Assembly: GCA_022606135.1 (NCBI GenBank)
Contig: JABYQN010000006.1
Span: 1,798,001 to 1,862,000, forward strand
From: Fomes fomentarius
Taxonomy: Eukaryota; Basidiomycota; Agaricomycetes; Polyporales; Polyporaceae
Direction: 5' to 3'
Length of the DNA stretch: 64,000 bases
In this document: positions 47,210 through 58,686 of the stretch, piece by piece
Layout: every line of letters begins with the position of its first letter
Position numbering within the stretch: position 1 is the stretch's first letter
The notes under the pieces: model-generated
Told to the model about the DNA's origin: nothing
Seen by the model: only the letters and a program-made list of their open reading frames with translations
Database searches by the model: none
Position numbers and translations under genes: made by a program

Positions 47210-50071
47210 TCATACGTGCATATCGTCGTCGAACCCGTCAAACGCATCCCCGCCTTTCCGGCGTGCATACCGCCCGGCGGGCGAGTCGTTCTCGACCTCG
47301 TCGTCCGTAGTCGGGTACGGGCTCTCCACCTCGTCGACGGCCTCGTCAGGCTCCTTCTCCGCAAGCAGCCCGGCAGGCGGCGCGACAATCGACTCGCCGT
47401 GGTAGGTGAACCCGCGGAAGTTCTCCTGCACGCTGTTCGTGAGCGGGGGCACGTCCGCGTCGCGCTTCTTCTTCGACTTTGCGATGTCGATGCCCTGCAC
47501 GGGCGCGGGGGCGGGGCGGTCAGAGCCCAAGGGGCCGTTTGGTGTGTGCATCGTGATGTTGTTCACGCTCTGCGAGAGCGCGACCCAGTCCTCCGACGGG
47601 TCCTCCTCGTCCAGCGCCATGTCCGCGAGGCCGATCTCGCGCATGTCGGCGGAGGTGAACTCGGGGTCGAAGTTCGCGACGGACTCGTCCGACTCGACGA
47701 CGGGCTTGAACGGGGGCGTCACCTGCTTCTTCGAGAGTGCGTCCCAGTCGATCGTCTTGAAGAAGGGGTGCTCCTTCAGCTGAGCGGCGTCGCGCTGCGC
47801 GCCAAGGCGATGCTTAGGGTTCCGGTTCAGCAGCTGACATAGATTTAAGTTGCGTGAGTACGATCACACCTTCATTTCATGAAGATGGAAGGAAGAAACA
47901 TCAACTCACGCCCTTGACGAACTGCTTGCCGTCCTCGTTTATGACACCCTTGGGGAACTTGATCTTGCCAAAGCAGATGTTCTTGTACATCTGTTGCGTG
48001 TCTTCGGCATAGAACGGGCTCCAACCACAGCACATCTCAAACAGCAGCACACCGAGACTCCAGAAGTCGACAAGTTTAGAGTAGCCATGCTCGTCAAGAA
48101 GTACCTCCGGAGCAAGGTACTCCGTGGTACCACAGAAAGTGTTCGTGAGTTCATCTGACCGAAGATCCGGCTTCGACAACCCGAAGTCACAGAGCGCGAC
48201 ATGCCCTGTGGCATCCAAGAGTATGTTCTCGGGTTTCAAATCGCTGTGTCACGGAAGTAAGCCGCTGTCTCGCATGCTGAGGACCTACCGCTACACTTAC
48301 CGATAGACGATGTCGTATTTATGTAGGTGTTCAAGTGCGAGGATGAGCTCCGCAACATAAAATCGAGCACGCTCCTCGCCAAACCTCGTCTCCTTCTGCA
48401 GATGCCAGAATAACTCCCCACCACTCTTGAAATCCGTAACCAGGTACAGGTCGGTCTCTGTCTGGAAAGAGAACTTGAGGCCGACGAGGAACGGACACTC
48501 CAGAGAGCGTTGAAGAATCTTGCGCTCGCCAATCGTGTGTGCGACCTCCTTCTTCTCGATTATTTCACGCTTTGAGAGGACTTTCATTGCGTATATGCGC
48601 TTTGTGTCTCTCTTGCGCACTTGGAAGACCCGGCCGAACGTTCCCCGGCCGATGAGCTTCAGGAATTCGAAGTCGCGCGGGGTAAGCGCGCGCTTGGTCT
48701 AAATTGACGGATTACGACAGGCGATTGATCGAGAACGTGCGAACGTGGGGAATGGGTGGCAGGCGAGACGTCGAGGTGACTCTGGTGAGCGGACGATAAC
48801 GCTACCGTGCGGGCCATCATGTGCTCACCTTGTTGGCCTCAAACGTAATCTGCACCCTCATCTCTCCAGTGACTGCCTCGTTCTCGAACGGCTGCAGCCT
48901 ATTATCACACAGCGCAGTATCACGCCAATGTCACGATTGCGAACGCGGCGGGCACGGTGAAATTTTCGCGAAAAGATAGACGGCCCATCAGCCTTACTCG
49001 ATGCAGAGAGAGCCTGACTGTACTCACTTGTACCATTGGTCCACAGTGTGGTCATGTACGAGCGCGGGTTTAATCTGAACAGTGCCTAGGAACGTATGCT
49101 CGGAGAGCGAACGGTCGTACACGCTGAACGTGATGACGGACTGGTCCGAGGTGACATCGCTGCTTGGGATGAGCGACCTGGCGGGATGGAGCGGGCGGTG
49201 ACATGGGCACTCACAAGGAGACTTCGTGCTTCCATACGGGATTGTGCGCAGAGATGCGGGAGCCAAACATGGCGCTGAGCTGCGATTTACCAGAGCCTAA
49301 TGACGAGGACGGCGTCGGTTGCTTGCTGCTTCGGGCGCTCTCCCCATTGACCTGTTTACCGTTCGCCTTGTAATTTAATGAATTGAGGGTAGCAAGTGCG
49401 GTGGATGACGGGTTGCGCGAGAGAGTGGGAATCCCCTTGACCTCCTTGTCGCCCTCGCCGGTCGGCTCGCGACTGACGAACTCGTTCTGCTCGAATTGAA
49501 CGACGACGTACGGGCGTGAGAGGGAGGAGCGGACATTGAGACCACGGGCTTGAATAAGCTTGACATGGATTTGACCCTTGGATGGGCCCGATGGCTGCAT
49601 CGATGACGATGCGCCGTTCGCGGTTGAGGTATTGGTATTCCGGCGAGTTGTGACGGGTGCGGAAGAGCCGGATGAAGAGGAAGAACCGGCGGACCCAGGC
49701 TGTTTGGACTGTTGACGCTTCGGAGGTGGTGGCTGCTGCATGTTGAAGTTCGGAGCATGAAGAGTGAGGCCAGTGGTTGGAAGAGCGGAAGGAAGAGGGG
49801 TCGCGGAGGGCGTCAAGGGACCTAATTGGGACACAGGCTCGGGACTATTGACGGCGGGCTGGGCTGGGCCACCAGGAAGGGCCGGAGAGAGAATATGCTG
49901 AGGCGTGCTGAGTAGCTGGTGGCGGTAGGACGGCGGAGGCTGCGTCTGATGCGTAGAAACGGGCTGTTGTTGCGCTTGAACATTTGGCATGAGGTCAAAC
50001 GGATTCTTGCGCTCCTGCCCATTGGGCCCCGCCCGAGGAGTAAGATCAGCAGGGTTCCAGAACTTGAGCAT
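47210..50071 (-). CDS. SCH9: Sch9-type AGC kinase with C2 domain
   Basis: TORC1-activated S6-kinase-like enzyme controlling growth, ribosome synthesis and stress exit. Minus strand, several exons, about 800 residues. The N terminus (MLKFWNPADLTPRAGPNG) is followed by a Gln/Pro/Ser-rich region and a C2 domain (GQIHVKLIQARGLNVRSSL, ITFSVYDRSLSEHTFLG). The kinase domain shows DFEFLKLIGRGTFGRVFQVR, YAMKVLSKR, IVYRDLKPENILL, CDFGLSKPD and the activation loop TFCGTTEYLAPEVL. The AGC tail ends with the hydrophobic motif FRGFTYHG, whose Thr is the expected TORC1/TORC2 site. An acidic end (DEVENDSP, DGFDDDMHV) closes the protein. A longer in-frame start exists upstream, but MLKFWNPADL fits the family. 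Confidence 0.94.
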
Positions 50072-50312
50072 CGCCGGGTGAGTGGCAAGAGACGGCGATG
50101 AGAGTGCGTAGTACAGTGTGCAAAGGATGAGATATGATAGAGAAGATGAGGAGGAGATAGTGGTAGATAGTAATGCGGAGAAGAGAGTGGCGAACTCGTT
50201 CCGAGCCATTCCTTATGCACACACATATCCAGAATATCCGAACCCTCCTTCTGTGATCGACGTCGACCGCGCACGCTATTCCCATTGCCAAGGGGACTCA
50301 TCGCAACATACA

Positions 50313-50949
50313 CTAATCCCTGCCCCTCTGCTCGCCGTCCACGACGGCCCCGGCGACCTTGACTACGTCTGCCTGGCCCTCGGCGAGCTGCACCTGTAGT
50401 GTCCGCGTCTGCACCTGTGCTTCCAAACATTCCTTGCTCCACCGCAGCGCCCGGAGCACCCCTCCGATCAACAACCCCAAAACTGTTGTTCGCCGGACGG
50501 CCGTCCAGGGCAATCGGTCTGCACCCCATGAGCGGCATACGAAAGGAATTGTAGGACCTGCACTCACACACAGCGCCGAAAACCACTCCCGTACCTAGCC
50601 CGGCCGCCACCTCGCGCACATCATCCAGCCCTAGGTATGTGCACCCCTCCTCAAGGGCTACCCATCCTGCAGCTGTCATCCCAAGCTTGGTTGCATCCGC
50701 GCCGGCTCCCTTGAGGCCCCCGAGAAGCACCCGGTAGTTTTTTGACTTGTTGTATAGATACCACCCACGCACTGTCTTAGGTGCGCGGTGGGCATTCTCA
50801 GCAAGGAACCTGAGGGAGGCGGTTCGAGAACCACGGAAGAGGCCAATTGTAATGCCAGTGAGGACGGCGGCCCCAGGAAGCAGGTAGTAGCGACGAGGGA
50901 TATCTATGCGGACGGCAGGCAGCTGCTCATCGTCGTCGGTCGAGGACAT
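50313..50949 (-). CDS. Small membrane protein, Tim17/22-like glycine pattern
   Basis: Two exons give about 195 residues. After an acidic start (MSSTDDDEQ) come RRYYLLPGAAVLTGITIGLF, SLRFLAENAHRAPKTVRGWY, RVLLGGLKGAGADATKLGMT, EVAAGLGTGVVFGAVYRL and TVLGLLIGGVLRALRWSKE: four Gly-rich hydrophobic helices with GXXXG spacing, as in the Tim17/Tim22/Tim23 fold. A short charged helix ends the protein. An inner-mitochondrial-membrane location is plausible but inferred. I cannot place it in a named subfamily. ATG 50949 was chosen over an in-frame one at 51009, since the extra residues are Arg-rich and in poor context. It lies 241 bases upstream of SCH9 on the same strand. Confidence 0.72.
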
Positions 50950-52097
50950 GGCTTGTCGCTCATGCCACCGCACTCGTCCGAGTCGCCGTGTCCCCTTTTC
51001 CCGGCTCATGACCTCATCGGCTTCTCGGGCGCTAACTACCCCTCCCCGGCAATTTACGGTCCGTTCTACTCAACGCCAAACTAATTTGGGGTCTCCAACC
51101 CGCATAGTTTCCGTGGTGCGACTGTGTGTAGACGTACTCGTCTCAGTAAGCATCCCCACGCCGGCTGCATGCACCTGTGGCGTCAGCCTTACATGACGTA
51201 TCCGCACACATGCCATAGAGAGACAAGCTGAAACTACACTATCAGCCCACCTTTGCCCTTTAGCCAGTCGCAGGAGAGGTCCCATCGACCATCGTGTGAC
51301 GATACACTCCTGGTTTCATGAATTCATAGACATTTTAATCTGAAATACCATGATGAGACGCAGCTTGCGTGATTGAAATCCAGAGCCAAAGGCAGATGGA
51401 TCACTACGTTATTGTATACCATCCATACACACAATGTAAAGTACAAACAATCGCGACTCAACCTCCATGCGTATGAGGTATACCGTCGTAGATACGCGCT
51501 GCCAGTGTGTACTGAGAAGCGACGCACCTGACCGCTCATCAAGCCGGCCGCAATAAAACAGACGTTATTTGGAAATACCGGCATACCAGAAATTCTCAAG
51601 ACATCGTTGATAGAAATGAGGTCCAAAGGGAGACCACGAGCTCTGACATCGTTGTGAGCAGCAACCCAGGAGCGTGGTGGTGGTCTGTGGCAAGGGGAAG
51701 GATGGCCCGGTTGTGGGTAGTTTGTCCCTGTGTTCGTCTGCTTGCGAGGACCAAATTTGTTTTCTCTCGTTTTCTCGCATTTGGGCTCTGTATGAATCTG
51801 TTTGAACCGTGGCTGAGATGGGACAAACAAGACTCCCGACTCTCCCTCCGCCCATCATTCGTGCTCGTCGTCGCCGCCGTTGACCCAAAGTCGTTGAAGC
51901 CATGTCCCACAGCATACGCGCGCAGGAGGCCTACGGTGTGCGCCGTTGGGAATCTGCTGACATAAGCATGTTCAGTTCGCCCAGAGCCCGCCCATTCTCC
52001 CCGCCATTGTCCTGTTTCTCCCCGCTCTGCTCCTCCCCGTCTCCGGCCGTTCGCGTCCCAGTATCGACATAGATCGTGCATATACCTGCTCGACGCC
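50950..52097. other. Divergent intergenic region, 1.1 kb
   Basis: Between the small membrane protein and the forkhead gene. A minus-strand frame at about 51,540-51,670 reads GLPLDLISINDVLRISGMPV and ends in a good GTGCGT donor, but no ATG-bearing first exon or in-phase next exon was found. It may be an orphan exon. Confidence 0.45.
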
Positions 52098-53303
52098 ATG
52101 TCTCAGCCGCCTCTGGGGGTTATGCCTGAAATGATGCACAACGCGCCCCAGCCGACTCCTCAGCCCGTCAACTACTATTCCGACGCAAGCACTACCAACG
52201 ACCTCACTGGAGGACTACCTATCAACCTCGACTCTCTGCGTGACGGTCCACCCGGGAGCAAGCCGTTTTACCCCTACTCAACCCTGATTCGGTAGGTTGC
52301 GCGTCGGATGAGAGGTGTGGCAAGTTTTGCTCAAGGAACATCGGTAGGTATGCAATCAAGGGCTCTCCGAATCAGAAGCTGCTACTGGAGGACATCTACT
52401 ATGCTATTGAGTCTCGAGTACGTGTCGAGTTCACCAATCCTCACGCGCCTACCACTGACATGTACTTCAGTTCCCCTACTTCCGAAATGCCCCGCCAGGA
52501 TGGAAGGTGGGTTTAGTATCCACACGCGCGTCCAGCCCCACCCCGTTGCAGAAACACCCATCCCCATGACTGACGGACATCTCTCATGTAGAACTCCGTT
52601 CGGCACAACCTCTCTCTGAATCCGTGCTTCGAGAAAGTGCCACGTCCCCTCACCGACCGTGGAAAGGGCTCGTACTGGACTGTCAACGACAACGTTGACC
52701 CTAGGACCGGCGTACACAGGATCCGGAAGAAGAAGGGCAAGAACACGTCGAAGAGCTCGCCTCCTCTCGATGCCCAAGATATCGACTATCACCCTGGCGC
52801 AGACCAGCCGCCAACGTTTGACCCCAACACCCAGTTCGTGCCTCCGCCACCACCGATGCCGACTGAAGCAGGCCCGAGCCGACACCCTCCTCCGCCATTC
52901 CCGCCGCCGCCAGGAGCATATCAGTATGTCGCCCCAAAGAATCCGCAACGCCTGTCATACTCACCGAGTTCCTTGACCACACAGATTCGATCCGAACTTT
53001 GCGCCTCACATACCGCCCCTGTTCCAGCCGGACGAGCCAATCGAGCTGGACGAGCAGGGCGAGATCAACTGGCACGCGCAGTGGCGGAAGGAGCTGGCGC
53101 AGCTGCAGCAGGCGACGGAGGAGCAGGAGAAGGCGGGCGCGGGGCAGGACTGGTACAGGATGATGCTCATCAAGGTTCGCACTGCGATGCTGACGCCTAT
53201 GAACCTGCCCCCCGGCGAACCCCTCCCTCCACCGCCCCATGGCATGCCCCCGCAGCCGCCGAACCCCGGCGAAGTGTCTGTTCAGGTGCCTGTGGGAGAG
53301 TAG
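52098..53303 (+). CDS. Forkhead-domain transcription factor
   Basis: Nuclear winged-helix DNA-binding protein. Five exons (52098-52291, 52348-52417, 52471-52506, 52592-52923, 52985-53303) total 951 bases, 316 residues. The forkhead domain covers about residues 54-140: [38 protein letters not shown], then [20 protein letters not shown] with recognition helix 3, and [11 protein letters not shown] basic KKKGKNTSK follows as a likely nuclear signal. The rest is Pro-rich, then a helical [20 protein letters not shown] and a Pro-rich end. The segment around 52,930 could be misread as coding; it is a 61-nt intron with a GTATGT donor. The factor is small for a cell-cycle Fkh1/2 protein and lacks an FHA domain. 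Confidence 0.9.
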
Positions 53304-53596
53304 TAGTGAATTTGACTGGTATACGTTGGTCTGGCAGTATGGTGTGAAATGGTCACCTACTTTCTCCCTGACTGTATAGTGATTCCTTCGTAGCTTATTC
53401 ATAGGTCTTTCTTGTAATTAGTCGTTTCTGTGGACATCTATATATCAACGTCGTGTTCATAGCCGTGCTTCGGCGCTATGTTCGAGTTCGCTTGTGCGCG
53501 TCCCTTCGTCCACACAGCGACTTTATGAGTCCTCTTTGCGAACCACCCACAGCTCAGTGCTGGCGCACAGGTGTCTAACGTAGTTCAATTACCGTC

Positions 53597-54497
53597 ATGA
53601 CGTCGCATGCATATGAAGTCGCGCTATTTGGCGAATTCCTCGCCCAAGATCTCGCTGGTCTGTTGCACGATTCCAAGTTCGACGAACCACAACGCAAACA
53701 TTACTGACCCCCCATGAAACCTAGCAATCCTGAATCGCTTCACGCTGCATAGCGAATCCGCACACCCGATGCACGCGCAGGAGATTCTCTTTGAGCCGTT
53801 CGATGCGCACACCCAGCGCGATACGGGCACTGAGCCCGTGCTGCTGCGAGCGAGGAAAGAACTGCTCGATCTCGAGTCCACATGGTGCGTCCGGGTGGGA
53901 TGTTGCGTTGCTCAGTTCAGGCCGATATTATTGTGCTGACGCAGTGTTGTGCTGTAGGATACTGTACTCTTACCTCAAGCCGGAGAGCGTCCGTGTGCAC
54001 CCCGAGGCAACCGTCAGACCATGGGCGACCTGCCAGATAGTCGGGGACGCACTCACGTTCGCGTCTGCTCTGGGATATGTGTGCGTGTGATCCTCCGCAA
54101 CATGCCAACTCCTGGCGCATGACGTCCTTGCTGACCACCAGCGTTCGTATATGACAGCCGTCGCTCGCAGATATACAAGCGCGGATACATCTTCCGACGC
54201 GGAAACCTCGTCATCCAGATGTTCCAGCAGGAAAATGTGGGTGGCAGTCCGAGCGTAGAGATTAAGGATCGCGCGAGTGGTGTGCTGACGTGACGCTGGT
54301 CCGTGTGCGTACAGGCAGACCCGAAGACAGGGAACCCAATCCCGGCGAAAGTCGATACGTTGTGGCAAGTCGAGGTGAAGACGGCCGCCCCAGTGCGAAA
54401 CACGCAGGAGACGCCACTCAGCCAGTCGCTAGACGCGGTCTTGGAGGTCCAGCTACGCATGAAGGGACTGCTCGATCTGCGAAGACAGGATGTCTGA
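53597..54497 (+). CDS. MED18: Mediator subunit 18
   Basis: Head-module subunit of the RNA polymerase II Mediator complex. The gene has several short exons. MTSHAYEVALFGEFLAQDL is joined across an intron to ILNRFTLHSESAHPMHAQEI and LFEPFDAHTQRDTGTEPV. Later exons give ILYSYLKPESVRVHPEATVR, IYKRGYIFRRGNLVIQMFQQ and VDTLWQVEVKTAAPVRNTQE, and it ends LLDLRRQDV. The SYKRGYIFRRG-like strand and the Leu/Phe pattern match Med18. It ends 93 bases from the stop codon of monooxygenase copy 3, which is on the other strand. Confidence 0.87.
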
Positions 54498-54589
54498 TTT
54501 TTCTGGTTACACACAACTTGTATTGTACAAACGCCTCGGTCCGTAGTACGCGAGAATATTGGTGAAGCTATCGAATCGCACAGCTCCTG

Positions 54590-56832
54590 CTATAGGCCGT
54601 TCGCCATGTCACTATCCACTGCTCCGTCCCGACGCCCATTGTGCTTGATCAATCCCAGCTGTATGGCCTTGATATGGATAGCCTGATGATGTTGTGAAGC
54701 AAAGATGCAAATCAAGCCTTGAAGCATCAACCGTCCATTCGATAATATGTACCACGTACCATACTCTTCGACGTGTGACGGATATGGATCCAGTCACCGA
54801 CTGCAAACCACAGCTATAGGAGCGAATTTAAGCCTAGTGCAATTGCGTTACAATGCAAAGCGCATACTCCAGGGTAACCACACGGGCGGTAGCCCCCCTT
54901 GATCTCGCCCTCTTCGTCCAAGCCGAAAATCTCATCGACCTGGTCGATCACATCATCGCCAAAGATTTCTCGGCTCGCGTCGCGAATGGGGGTATAGCCG
55001 GTGCTGAGCAGATCTCTGTGAGTGCGGGAGTACTATAGAAGAGGGTTGTACTGACGCAAAAATGACGACGTCCGCTAGGAGCTTCGAGCCGTCGCTCAGA
55101 ATTACACCGTCTTCAGTGAACCGTTCGACCGTGACACCCTGGCGCGCCTGAATCCTGCTTTCCTCAACCATGTCCGCTGCGTGGCCTTTGTCGGTCCCTA
55201 AAAACAAATGCTTAGAAGACGCATTGGGATGAACAGTGGATCCCAGCTCACAATAACCTGTAGGCAGATGATGTGTCAATCAATTGGACAACCAGGCTGT
55301 TGCAGGCACTCACCTCCCCCTCGTTCGAGATAGAGGCCCAGTATCCCCTCTCCTTTGAGTCCAAGGTTAATGTTGAGGCCCCCCTTGCGCAGCTTGGCGT
55401 GCATTTCCTTGTGGTACTCCTGGCATTGCGGATGCGCCGCGATCGCGAGACGTAAGAAGATCTTGTTGGGTAAACTGGAAGACTTTAGGTCCACAACCTC
55501 TTGTGGTACGTCGTCCGGCCAGGCTATGTGAAGTACCTTCTGCTGCCATTCACGTGAGACCGCGCATGTCGAGGAGCGCTGTACGATGGTGACGGACTCC
55601 GAACCGTGGTCGACGAGGTCCTGGCAAATATCAATAGAGCTGTTACCTGCCCCGATGACCACAACACGCTTTCCGGCATATGTTTCGCCGCCAGGAAAGC
55701 TAGATGTATGCAGAGTTTCGCCGCGGAAGCGGTCCATGTCGAAGATATCCGGTATACGGGGTTTGTTCGCTGCCCCCGTCATGCCCGTTGCGAGAACGAT
55801 GTGAGCGGGATGAACCGATACCTCGACGCCATTGCAAAGAACGGTGACGTCCCACCTGCGCAACTTGGAGTCATACGTCGGGCGCTGCTTGAACTCTGTC
55901 TTCATCCATACGATCAAATCCTGGATGGAAGCGTAGTGTTCCAGCCAGTCTGCTAGTTTCTCACGCGGCGTGAAATCCGGCCAGTTTGTCGGGTACGGTT
56001 GGTAGAGAACTGTAGAACGACATGATCAGGACCACCAATTGTGGCCACAATATTGGTGACTGACAGCTGTGATGCTTTCGGGTGGTATGGAGAATGAGCG
56101 AGGGATGCCGCTTCCTCCAAGTGTCCCCGATTCGGTCCTGGCGATCTATCACGAGAGACGGAATGTCCATCTGCTTGAAGCGCGCCGCAATCTGGAGACC
56201 AGCCTGGCCTGCTCCAACTTTGTCACGGATCGGTCAGCAAGGCACCTACGCAGACAACACCGGAATAGTGTGGCCTTACCAATCAGAACATGAGGGTCCT
56301 TCTCAACGCCGTCCTTCCATTTCGCGAAGGCGTTCTGCAACTCCCGCATGGTGGGAGGACCCTTGCTCTTTACGTCGCCGGCTAGGTCATCTCTGAACCG
56401 AAGGGTGGGAAACTCCTCGTGGCCAATCAAGCCGGCAAGTTCGGTGAGGAGAGTGTAGGCACGGAAGGCACCCTCGGCGTCAGGAAGGAGCCTTGCGTAG
56501 CCCTGGCCATGGCCATGGCGGCATTCGAATGTGAAGGCGAGCTCGACGCCGATGACTTGTAGTTCTGGCCAGTGGAAAATGCGAGGTGCAAGATCCGTCG
56601 TCTCGTTGAGGCAAACGTTGGTGATGCGTGCTTGGGTCATCGTGTTGGCCAGGTAGGAGGCAATCTTCTCGCGTCCTTCCAACGCCCGCATGTCCCAGGT
56701 AAAGACGAGTACGTCGCGGAGCCAGCCGTCAGGAAGGAACAACTCAACAGCAGCATGGATGTTGTCCCCAGATACAGCAGCAGCACAGCGCGCAAGCCAT
56801 TCCGAAGCGACGATACGGGGTACGAGGGGCAT
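54590..56832 (-). CDS. SnoaL-like/flavin monooxygenase fusion, copy 3
   Basis: Third copy, minus strand, about 28 kb from copy 2. Exons are intact and in phase. The N-terminal domain reads IVASEWLARCAAAVSGDNIH, LFLPDGWLRDVLVFTWDMR and EGREKIASYLANTM. The FMO part has the FAD loop VGAGQAGLQ, DRIGDTWRKRHPSLILHT, TPREKLADWLEHYA, HIVLATGMTGAANKP, the FMO-signature region FRGETLHTSSF, VVVIGAGNSSIDICQDLV, STGYTPIRD and the tail IKHNGRRDGAVDSDMANGL. Relative to the other copies it has an insertion (DVKSKGPPTMRE) before the first intron, and the TATGY-like motif begins with Ser/Thr-Gly after a splice junction. The tail resembles copy 2 more than copy 1. Substrate unknown. Confidence 0.9.
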
Positions 56833-56881
56833 GATGATGCCGTATGGGTGACCTCGATTGGATGCACTGGCAGGCCATGTT

Positions 56882-56889
56882 CATATAAA
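56882..56889 (-). promoter_or_regulatory. TATA-like box of monooxygenase copy 3
   Basis: The coding strand reads TTTTATATGA about 50 bases upstream of the ATG at 56832. Confidence 0.35.
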
Positions 56890-57004
56890 ATCCTTGGATG
56901 TGGGTATCGTGGAGCGGTAGCAAACGGCAGGAATGCCAGCCTTGTTGCTATGTTTGCATTCATTCGGCCGACATGAGATTGAAACGTCAGTAAAGTTAAC
57001 CTCA

Positions 57005-57760
57005 TGGTAGAATTAGGTACGATCTACATACCGGTTTCCACGCAGACGAGACGGGGCTTGTGATATCCCACGTAGTACATCGTAGCGCGCAAGGGATAGT
57101 TACCAAGGCAGGGAGTCTCGGGGGTCTTGAGAGGCCCTGTTCTAAGCCCAGTGTGAATCGATGTCTGGACCCGGCAGTGTTCATCACACACCTTAGTAGG
57201 GCCCGACGAAGGGTTGTTTGACATCCGTTGTTGTTTAGAGGCGTGCATCTCCCTGTGGAGATCCAACACCCCCGGGGAGGCCGCGACTTGAAGACGTTAT
57301 AAGACAGGTTGGGCAGACCAGTAGGCCGGCGCTTCAGGTATACTATGTCTCGCGGTACCTCGTCTGGAAAATCCACGTGAAGGACTTGCTACTGGTACTC
57401 ACACGAGACGACGCGGCCTGAGGAAGATAGTTACCGATTCAGCACCGTTTTCCACAAGGTCCTGGCAGACATCGTGACTATGCGCTTGTCAATCTATGGT
57501 TCCAAACAAGCTGTGTGTAGCACCTGGAAGCGGTTCATGTTGGTGATAACCGGTATGTGGGCTTTACCGCCGTCCCTGTTGGTAGTTGAACGACGGAACT
57601 GAGCTTTGACACCACTGTGGGCGAACACTGAGTGCGAGTCCGACGTTCTGGTAGTTACGAGATTTCTGATGTAGGAGGGCATGTGAGTTTGCTTTTGTCC
57701 AGACTCCAGACAATCAAATCCTGGATGAAAACTCACTATATATTGGTATTGATGCTACCT
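57005..57760 (-). pseudogene. Decayed fourth copy of the flavin monooxygenase
   Basis: Fragments of the FMO domain survive on the minus strand, in the order of the intact copies. Near 57,700-57,720 is FDCLESGQ (compare the region before the substrate-side strand). Near 57,500 is ITNMNRFQVLHTACLEP (compare DIFDMDRFRGETLHTSSFPG in copy 3). Near 57,420-57,475 is DVCQDLVENGAESVTIF (compare DICQDLVDHGSESVTIV). Near 57,300-57,380 is DFPDEVPRDIVYLK (compare AWPDDVPQEVVDLK). Frames change repeatedly and stop codons interrupt. The SnoaL-like half and the C-terminal ATGY region were not found. It sits about 170 bases upstream of copy 3 on the same strand, so it is probably an old tandem duplicate. Confidence 0.75.
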
Positions 57761-57967
57761 CGGTAGTATGATCTATATGAGCTGGATAATGAAACATGCG
57801 TATAGGTTCAGAACTACAGTCCACCTTATGGAGAGACAGTCGATCTACCTTCTAAGTTCTCGATGCACGTCCAGTCACATGGTAGTTCGGGACCGCGGGC
57901 GGCTGAGGCCGTCTTGCATAAAGTAAAGGTCTACCCTAGTATACGTAGTCTCCCCATCGTATCCACC

Positions 57968-58483
57968 ATGACACCCACGCCGATCGCACCTTCCCCTCTC
58001 TACACTCACCTTCTCACCCTCGCGCGCGCCCACGCGGAACCCCGCGATGCCGCGCACCTACTCTCCATCAGGCACCCATCCGCAATCCATGCCTGGGGAC
58101 ACAACTACCTAGTCTCCCGCAACCCTGGGCTGCAAAAGCGCATGGACAATGCAGCTTTCGCTGAGCATCTGAAGTCCTCGGGGCGCTACCTCACACTCGG
58201 GCAATCCCAAATCCACGACATCATAGTTGACGAGCATGCTCGGACGGCTGTTGTTCACATGAGCTACCTCCTCTCGCCGAAGGGGTCAGAGGAGACGATT
58301 GAGCACGATTTGATCTGGGTGTTGACATTCACGAAGGAAGGGGAAGGTGACGAGGTTCTGATCGAGGAGAGTGTCGAATTCATCGACGCGGCGGCGGGTG
58401 CGCACTTAGGAAAAGTGATCCGGGCGTTAAACGGGGGGAAGCTGGAGGAGGGGGCGACAGGGTCCATTGTGCTGGGCGAATGA
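57968..58483 (+). CDS. NTF2-like/SnoaL-like protein, unknown function
   Basis: Intronless gene of 171 residues. It begins MTPTPIAPSPLYTHLLTLAR, then AIHAWGHNYLVSRNPGLQKR, FAEHLKSSGRYLTLGQSQIH, IIVDEHARTAVVHMSYLLSP and EHDLIWVLTFTKEG, and ends GSIVLGE. The alternating helices and curved sheet with an internal Trp/His pair resemble the NTF2-like superfamily. No catalytic set is evident. It follows the decayed monooxygenase, whose family carries an N-terminal domain of the same general fold, but the sequences are not obviously alike. ATG 57968 was chosen over an in-frame upstream codon near 57,863, because the upstream residues look like leader. Confidence 0.75.
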   Translation: MTPTPIAPSPLYTHLLTLARAHAEPRDAAHLLSIRHPSAIHAWGHNYLVSRNPGLQKRMDNAAFAEHLKSSGRYLTLGQSQIHDIIVDEHARTAVVHMSYLLSPKGSEETIEHDLIWVLTFTKEGEGDEVLIEESVEFIDAAAGAHLGKVIRALNGGKLEEGATGSIVLGE

Positions 58484-58686
58484 GCTGGAAACCGAGATGA
58501 TGTTAACCATTTGATGTATGTACCAAGCGTCACGTCGGCGAGGGAGATGCCACTGAAGTATCAACACTCTTGTGCTAGCCTGAACCGTCAAATGAGTTCT
58601 TCAATCAACGACTATAAATGATATACCGGTCTCATTGTGAGCTTATAGTAATAACGAGTTTGGACGCACCTGCAGCTTTTGCAACC

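Noticed and set aside
49822..51009. Single 395-codon minus-strand frame spanning the small membrane protein and SCH9 N terminus
   Set aside because: Only its first part is coding; the rest reads through an intron and into the next gene in the wrong frame.
52948..52984. A 31-nt intron in the forkhead gene with donor GTCATA
   Set aside because: A canonical GTATGT donor 30 bases upstream gives a normal 61-nt intron and keeps the frame.
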